Assembly (NCBI RefSeq): GCF_027474845.2
Contig: NZ_CP107031.2
Coordinates: 3,301,001 to 3,365,000, forward strand
DNA length: 64,000 bases
Direction of reading: 5' to 3'
Source of the DNA: Maribacter aestuarii
GTDB lineage: Bacteria; Bacteroidota; Bacteroidia; Flavobacteriales; Flavobacteriaceae
Shown: positions 59,738 to 64,000 of the stretch, piece after piece
How positions within the stretch are numbered: position 1 is the stretch's first letter
How the letters are laid out: each line of letters opens with the position of its first letter
The notes under the pieces: model-generated
Databases searched by the model: none
Told to the model about the DNA's origin: nothing
What the model saw: the letters and a program-made list of their open reading frames with translations, nothing else
Translations under genes and position numbers: made by a program

Positions 59738-61498
59738 ATGAACAGATGCTGCCTCATATTACTACTCCTCAGTACTTCGATTTGGGGGCAGCAAAACGAA
59801 ATTACCGTAAGTGGAAAGGTGAGCGACGGTAAAAACCCGATTCCCGACGTAAATATTACCGTTGCCGATTCCGAAACTGAGACCAGGACCGATGCCAAGG
59901 GATTCTACAGGATTACGGTAAGCGAGGGAGCTATTTTGAACTATAGCCATGTAGGTTACGAGACAGTTGAGATAGTCACGGAGGATATCGGTAGGACCTT
60001 GAACATCATCATGGTTCCTAAGGTCAACCGACTGGATAATGTAACGGTGACCAAATCAAGGCCAAGGAAGACCCAAAAGGAACTTTTTCAAGAATATAAC
60101 ACCAATCCCAATCTAATAAAGACCATGTTTGGGATTTTGGATAAGGAAAATATAGCAACCAGTTTGTATATACTTGACGAAAAAGATTTTCCACCAGGTG
60201 CCATTTATTTAGGTCAGTTATTGAATAAACTTCCTGGATTTAGGCCTTCATATTCCTTTAAAAATGAGCAGCTTCCAATGATAGAAATTGATGGAATGCT
60301 TTACAGTAGTGATGCTCCGGTATTTTTGGATGTATCTAATATAGAACGAATAGCCACGACTTCTAGTCGTGCTGCACTTTCAAAATATGGTACTGTCGCG
60401 AATGGAGGTTTGATAATCATCAATACCAAAACCGGTAATTTTTCTCCGGGTTCTAATGGAATTACTAATTACGACCAGGCAAAACTTCGTAATAATACGT
60501 ATGAGAATGACGCCATTCAAACTCCCTTAAATCTAACACGTTTAGGGGCTGAACTCCATAGTCTCTCTTTGGTATCAAAAAATGTAGAAGGAACTAATCC
60601 TACTTATTTAATTCGCCTATTGGAAAGTAAAAGCGAAACGGAGGCAAAAGAGATTTATGAAAATCAACGAACTATGCATGGCAGCTCACCATATTATGTT
60701 CTAGATGCCTACGATTATTTTTCCAATCGTTGGAAGAATAGGGAGTTTGCCGACTCCGTCATTGAACAGAACAAAACGATTCTTGAGAATAATTCCCATG
60801 CACTTAAAGCTTTGGCGTATATCTTTCAAGCTGAGGGGAGACTTAAAAAGGCAAATGAAATTTACAAAGAAATTTTTCTGCTACGACCCAACTACGCTCA
60901 ATCCTACATGGATTTGGCCAATAGTTACCGCGAAATTGAAGAATACCAAAAGGCCGCTGTCCTGTACGCACGTTATGCTTATCTCGTTGAGGAAGGCTTT
61001 CTCCGTACCGAAGGCGATTTGGGTACCATCATGGTACGTGAACTGAATAACCTTGTCACACTCCAAGGCGATAAATTATTAGCTGAAAAAGAACGAAAAA
61101 AACTTATGTGGAACGATGAGTTCGAAGGTACTCGTATAACCTTTGAATGGAACGATAGTGAGGCTGAATTCAAATTACAGTTCGTAAATCCTGGTGGCAA
61201 CTATTATGTTTCGGAACACTCGTTAATGGCCAATGCCGATCGCATACAGGAAGAAAAGATTTCTGGCTTTTCTTGTGAAGAGTATTTAATATACGCTCCC
61301 ATCAGCGGTGTTTGGCGAGTTAATGCGGAATATTTAGGTAATAAAAGTCTTACCCCCACATATTTGAAGGCAAATATCTACCACAACTACGGCCGTGCAA
61401 ATCAACGAAAGGAAATCAAAGTTTTTAAATTGTATACAAAAGATGTAAAACAGCAATTATTCAAAGTTTCGAATACAGCTGGGATGGTTTATAATTAA
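59738..61498 (+). CDS. Secreted CPD-reg / plug / TPR-like / C-terminal beta-domain protein, paralogue 3
   Basis: The 586-residue protein repeats the plan of paralogue 2: a signal peptide, regulatory beta-domain (about residues 21-98), plug domain (about 105-240, ending G-G-L-I-I-I-N-T-K), TPR-like region (about 290-440) and C-terminal domain (about 455-575). The short segments L-R-P-N-Y-A-Q-S-Y-M-D and E-W-N-D-S-E-A-E-F are shared with the copy before it. Its first 300 bases are richer in G+C than the rest of the gene. The spacer from the previous stop is 18 bases, so the genes are in one operon. The function is unknown; an outer-membrane receptor role is unlikely without a barrel. Confidence 0.85.
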   Translation: MNRCCLILLLLSTSIWGQQNEITVSGKVSDGKNPIPDVNITVADSETETRTDAKGFYRITVSEGAILNYSHVGYETVEIVTEDIGRTLNIIMVPKVNRLDNVTVTKSRPRKTQKELFQEYNTNPNLIKTMFGILDKENIATSLYILDEKDFPPGAIYLGQLLNKLPGFRPSYSFKNEQLPMIEIDGMLYSSDAPVFLDVSNIERIATTSSRAALSKYGTVANGGLIIINTKTGNFSPGSNGITNYDQAKLRNNTYENDAIQTPLNLTRLGAELHSLSLVSKNVEGTNPTYLIRLLESKSETEAKEIYENQRTMHGSSPYYVLDAYDYFSNRWKNREFADSVIEQNKTILENNSHALKALAYIFQAEGRLKKANEIYKEIFLLRPNYAQSYMDLANSYREIEEYQKAAVLYARYAYLVEEGFLRTEGDLGTIMVRELNNLVTLQGDKLLAEKERKKLMWNDEFEGTRITFEWNDSEAEFKLQFVNPGGNYYVSEHSLMANADRIQEEKISGFSCEEYLIYAPISGVWRVNAEYLGNKSLTPTYLKANIYHNYGRANQRKEIKVFKLYTKDVKQQLFKVSNTAGMVYN

Positions 61499-61506
61499 AT
61501 TATAGG

Positions 61507-61845
61507 ATGATGAAAAATTACATATGGTTCGTAGCTCTCTTCATCGTTACTTTTAGTAACGCACAAGAGAACCATAGAGAACTTCAGGATAGAAAAGTTG
61601 AAATTTTAGCCGAGTCTGTTAAAAATGTAAAACTGACATACCATATTGTATTTCATTTGTCGCTTCCTAAGCGAATAGAAAGATATAGTTCTGTTGGAAG
61701 AAAGAACAAACGTCCTTTTTCGTTTGAACGGGATTTTGCAAATCGCATTCAAGGAGATTTTAGGGCTTCCCCATCAGCTCAAAAACCTGGTCCAAAACCA
61801 TCACAATGGAGTCCACTTATTGTAACTGATGGAATAGAGTATTGA
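61507..61845 (+). CDS. Small secreted protein of unknown function
   Basis: The 112-residue protein has a signal peptide (W-F-V-A-L-F-I-V-T-F-S-N-A-Q) and a short polar, basic mature part. I recognise no domain. It ends with a proline-rich section (S-A-Q-K-P-G-P-K-P-S-Q-W-S-P). It follows the last plug-domain gene by eight bases and is thus probably in the same operon and could be an accessory to those proteins. Short length and low similarity make the call tentative, although position and signal peptide support a real gene. Confidence 0.6.
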   Translation: MMKNYIWFVALFIVTFSNAQENHRELQDRKVEILAESVKNVKLTYHIVFHLSLPKRIERYSSVGRKNKRPFSFERDFANRIQGDFRASPSAQKPGPKPSQWSPLIVTDGIEY

Positions 61846-61923
61846 CTAAAATGAAATTCAATTTATAAAATCACATTTTGACTTTCATAATACTACTAAA
61901 TATTGGGATTAAATTAAAACATT

Positions 61924-63087
61924 ATGAATATGATAAGGCATACTACAGTTTTACTTATGATGCTCTCACTGTTTGCCACTGGGATAGCTGCTCAAGAAAT
62001 TTATAAGGGAAAAGTTATAGATGCCGTAACCAATGAGCCTATTCCTTATGTTAATATAGGTATTGTAGATAAAGGCATTGGTACTGTTTCAGATGAAGAC
62101 GGTTTTTTTCGTTTATTTATTGATCGAACCGAAATTGGGGATGAAGAGCTCATTCACTTTTCTTCGCTAGGGTACCAAACCTTAAATATTTCCGTAGCTA
62201 ACGCAGCTTATATTTTAAAAGAATCTCCAAATATACAAATGCGGCCAGCCGATATTCTTTTGAACGAGGTAGTAGTCTCAAATGGGTCCTTAGTTCCTGT
62301 GGCGGATTATATCGGTTATCGAAATAATGGCCAGAAAATATTTGGTTACTGGAAGGAAAATATGGCTTTAGGAGCAGAATTAAGTACAAAAATAAGGGCC
62401 GGAAAAGGAAGGCGTCAACTGAATAATTTAGAATTTGAAGTGTGGGAGAATAAATCGGACAGCTTATTACTACGTATAAATATTTATGATAATGACGGGG
62501 TTTTGGGTAGACCAAAAACCAATTTAAACACATCTCAAAAAAATATACTATACACCTTAAAAAGGGAAAATACATTAGTAAAAATCGATTTGACTCCTTA
62601 TGATATAGAGGTAGAAGGTGACTTTTATGTGTCCTTAGAGCTGCTGAAATTATATGGAGATCAGGAACTTGCCCTGGTCCTAGCTGCTTCGGACAGCGAT
62701 GAGGGTTCGTATAGAAAGTACGCGAGTCAAGATAAATGGCATAAAATTTCCGATACCAATATGGCTTACTACCTAGAAACCTCAAAATTGGTTTCACAGA
62801 AAAAAGCTAGAAAAATGGAAGCGAAGTTGGCCGAGGCCAAATTGGAACAAAGAAAAATCTCGGGATTCACTATATTTTCTGGACGTATGTTACCTGATGT
62901 TACTATTTTGAACAATCGTACAAAAGAATCGGTTACGTCTGATAAGGATGGAAGATACTCCATTCATGCCGATAAAAATGATGTGCTCTTTTTCAGTAAA
63001 ACAGGCTACAAAAGGTTTTATGTCGAAATTGATAAAAAGGATTTCGTTAATGTACCTATGCAATTGGAAAATGAATCTGATAGATGA
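61924..63087 (+). CDS. Secreted protein with two carboxypeptidase-regulatory-like domains
   Basis: The 387-residue protein has a signal peptide (about residues 1-23) and an N-terminal regulatory beta-domain (about 25-105; V-I-D-A-V-T-N-E-P-I-P-Y-V-N and S-D-E-D-G-F-F-R-L). L-L-N-E-V-V-V-S-N follows, where TonB receptors would begin the plug. A middle domain has W-E-N-K-S-D-S-L-L-L-R-I-N-I, and a second regulatory-like segment closes the protein (about 315-383, P-D-V-T-I-L-N-N-R-T-K). No plug or barrel is visible. It is probably surface- or periplasm-located, with unknown role, and runs convergently to the carboxylase gene one base away. Confidence 0.8.
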   Translation: MNMIRHTTVLLMMLSLFATGIAAQEIYKGKVIDAVTNEPIPYVNIGIVDKGIGTVSDEDGFFRLFIDRTEIGDEELIHFSSLGYQTLNISVANAAYILKESPNIQMRPADILLNEVVVSNGSLVPVADYIGYRNNGQKIFGYWKENMALGAELSTKIRAGKGRRQLNNLEFEVWENKSDSLLLRINIYDNDGVLGRPKTNLNTSQKNILYTLKRENTLVKIDLTPYDIEVEGDFYVSLELLKLYGDQELALVLAASDSDEGSYRKYASQDKWHKISDTNMAYYLETSKLVSQKKARKMEAKLAEAKLEQRKISGFTIFSGRMLPDVTILNNRTKESVTSDKDGRYSIHADKNDVLFFSKTGYKRFYVEIDKKDFVNVPMQLENESDR

Positions 63088-63088
63088 T

Positions 63089-64000
63089 TTATACCTGCAG
63101 TATCCCCATGTTGAACTTCTTTTCAATAGGAGCGTGGTTTGCCGCCTCAATCCCCATAGATATCCATTTTCTAGTATCCAGAGGGTCTATGATAGCATCA
63201 GTCCATAATCGGGAAGCAGCAAAGTAAGGAGACACTTGACGGTCGTACCTTTCTTTAATACGGTCATATAATTCCTTTTCCTTTTTCTCAGTTATCGTTT
63301 CGCCTTTCTTTTTTAAAGAGGCGGTTTCAATTTGCAACAATACCTTGGCGGCGGAATTACCGCTCATTACTGCCAGCTCGGCACTTGGCCAGGCTACAAT
63401 CAATCGTGGGTCGTAGGCCTTACCGCACATGGCGTAATTACCGGCCCCATAACTATTGCCAATGACGACCGTAAACTTGGGAACTACGGAATTACTTACC
63501 GCATTAACCATTTTCGCACCATCTTTTATAATTCCTCCATGTTCACTTTTGCTGCCTACCATAAAGCCCGTCACATCTTGAAGAAAAACTAACGGTATTT
63601 TCTTTTGGTTACAGTTGGCGATGAATCGGGTGGCCTTATCTGCGGAATCGGAATAGATGACTCCGCCAAATTGCATTTCACCTTTTTTGGTCTTCACCAC
63701 CTTACGTTGGTTGGCTACAATACCCACGGCCCAACCATCAATCCGCGCATAACCGGTTAGAATAGTCTGTCCGTAACCATCTTTATAAGCTTCAAATTCT
63801 GAATCGTCCACCAATCTTTTAATGATTTCCATCATGTCATATTGCTCAGACCTTGAACTTGGAAGAATTCCATAAATATCTTCTTGTTTTTCCTTTGGTT
63901 TGGCTGGATCAGCGCGATTGAATCCCGCCTTGGCAAAATCCCCGATTTTATCCATTATATTCTTGATGGTGTCCAAGGCATCGGTATCGTCCTTAGCCTT
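63089..64000 (-). CDS. Acyl-CoA carboxylase carboxyltransferase (beta) subunit, C-terminal part
   Basis: The frame is open to the right edge, so only the C-terminal 303 residues are visible of a protein that normally has about 515-545. F-L-Q-D-V-T-G-F-M-V-G and G-N-S-Y-G-A-G-N-Y-A-M-C-G are the crotonase-like oxyanion and biotin/acyl-CoA sites of carboxyltransferase domains. W-P-S-A-E-L-A-V-M-S-G is typical of propionyl- and methylcrotonyl-CoA carboxylases. Methylcrotonyl-CoA carboxylase (leucine breakdown) is likely, but propionyl-CoA carboxylase cannot be excluded from this end alone. A TTG at 63976 inside the frame is not the true start. Confidence 0.9.
   Translation of the reverse strand, partial: KAKDDTDALDTIKNIMDKIGDFAKAGFNRADPAKPKEKQEDIYGILPSSRSEQYDMMEIIKRLVDDSEFEAYKDGYGQTILTGYARIDGWAVGIVANQRKVVKTKKGEMQFGGVIYSDSADKATRFIANCNQKKIPLVFLQDVTGFMVGSKSEHGGIIKDGAKMVNAVSNSVVPKFTVVIGNSYGAGNYAMCGKAYDPRLIVAWPSAELAVMSGNSAAKVLLQIETASLKKKGETITEKKEKELYDRIKERYDRQVSPYFAASRLWTDAIIDPLDTRKWISMGIEAANHAPIEKKFNMGILQV

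Noticed and set aside
62198..62797. A 199-codon antisense frame opposite the two-CPD protein
   Set aside because: The plus-strand gene has a signal peptide and clear domains; the antisense product has no recognisable pattern.

Overview
The window looks like chromosome of a marine-type member of the Flavobacteriaceae (Bacteroidota). The DNA is AT-rich. Short upstream motifs fit the Bacteroidota -7 box TAnnTTTG. Gene content points the same way: menaquinone synthesis genes, SusC-type plug domains with carboxypeptidase-like regulatory domains, DUF4870 and DUF2853 proteins, and a LytTR regulator beside a TPR histidine kinase. The genus cannot be fixed from the sequence alone. I see no tRNA, rRNA, CRISPR array, insertion sequence or prophage.

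Region 1 (1-29.5 kb) is a surface polysaccharide (capsule/exopolysaccharide) locus. A leftward operon holds an aminotransferase, a membrane 4,6-dehydratase, a Wza-like exporter lipoprotein and the start of a Wzc-like kinase. A rightward set makes precursors and assembles them: UDP-glucose dehydrogenase; a TviC/TviB-type pair for UDP-GalNAcA; a CapE/cupin/CapF/WecB block for UDP-L-FucNAc; Wzy polymerase and Wzx flippase; four glycosyltransferases (one GT2, three GT4-type); two AsnB-type amidotransferases that may make uronamides; a CapK-type adenylate-forming enzyme; and a PglC-type initiating phosphoglycosyltransferase. A secreted beta-helix lyase and an inverted GT2 gene sit in the middle, between long AT-rich spacers.

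Region 2 (29.6-54.3 kb) is housekeeping: dnaN, SAM hydrolase, phoH, purC, sdaA, dnaK, several small enzymes, and the menaquinone genes menI-like, menF, menD, menA, menC and menE. menB is not in the window. The menaquinone genes are interleaved with cvfB, a SPOR-like membrane protein, a LytTR/histidine kinase pair and a CPBP protease.

Region 3 (54.3-63.1 kb) encodes secreted proteins: an M24 peptidase, then three tandem paralogues that join a regulatory beta-domain and a TonB plug domain to a TPR-like region and a conserved C-terminal beta-domain, with no outer-membrane barrel. The first also carries a vWA-like domain. A small secreted protein and a two-CPD protein follow. The right edge cuts an acyl-CoA carboxylase beta subunit.

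Six single-base frame breaks occur in homopolymers: in ugd, wzx, wecB, a GT4 gene (two) and the essential gene dnaN. The dnaN break suggests that most or all are sequence errors, although phase variation of the polysaccharide genes cannot be excluded. The most unusual candidate system is the barrel-less plug/TPR family. A compositional patch crosses the junction of its second and third copies and suggests recombination within the family.
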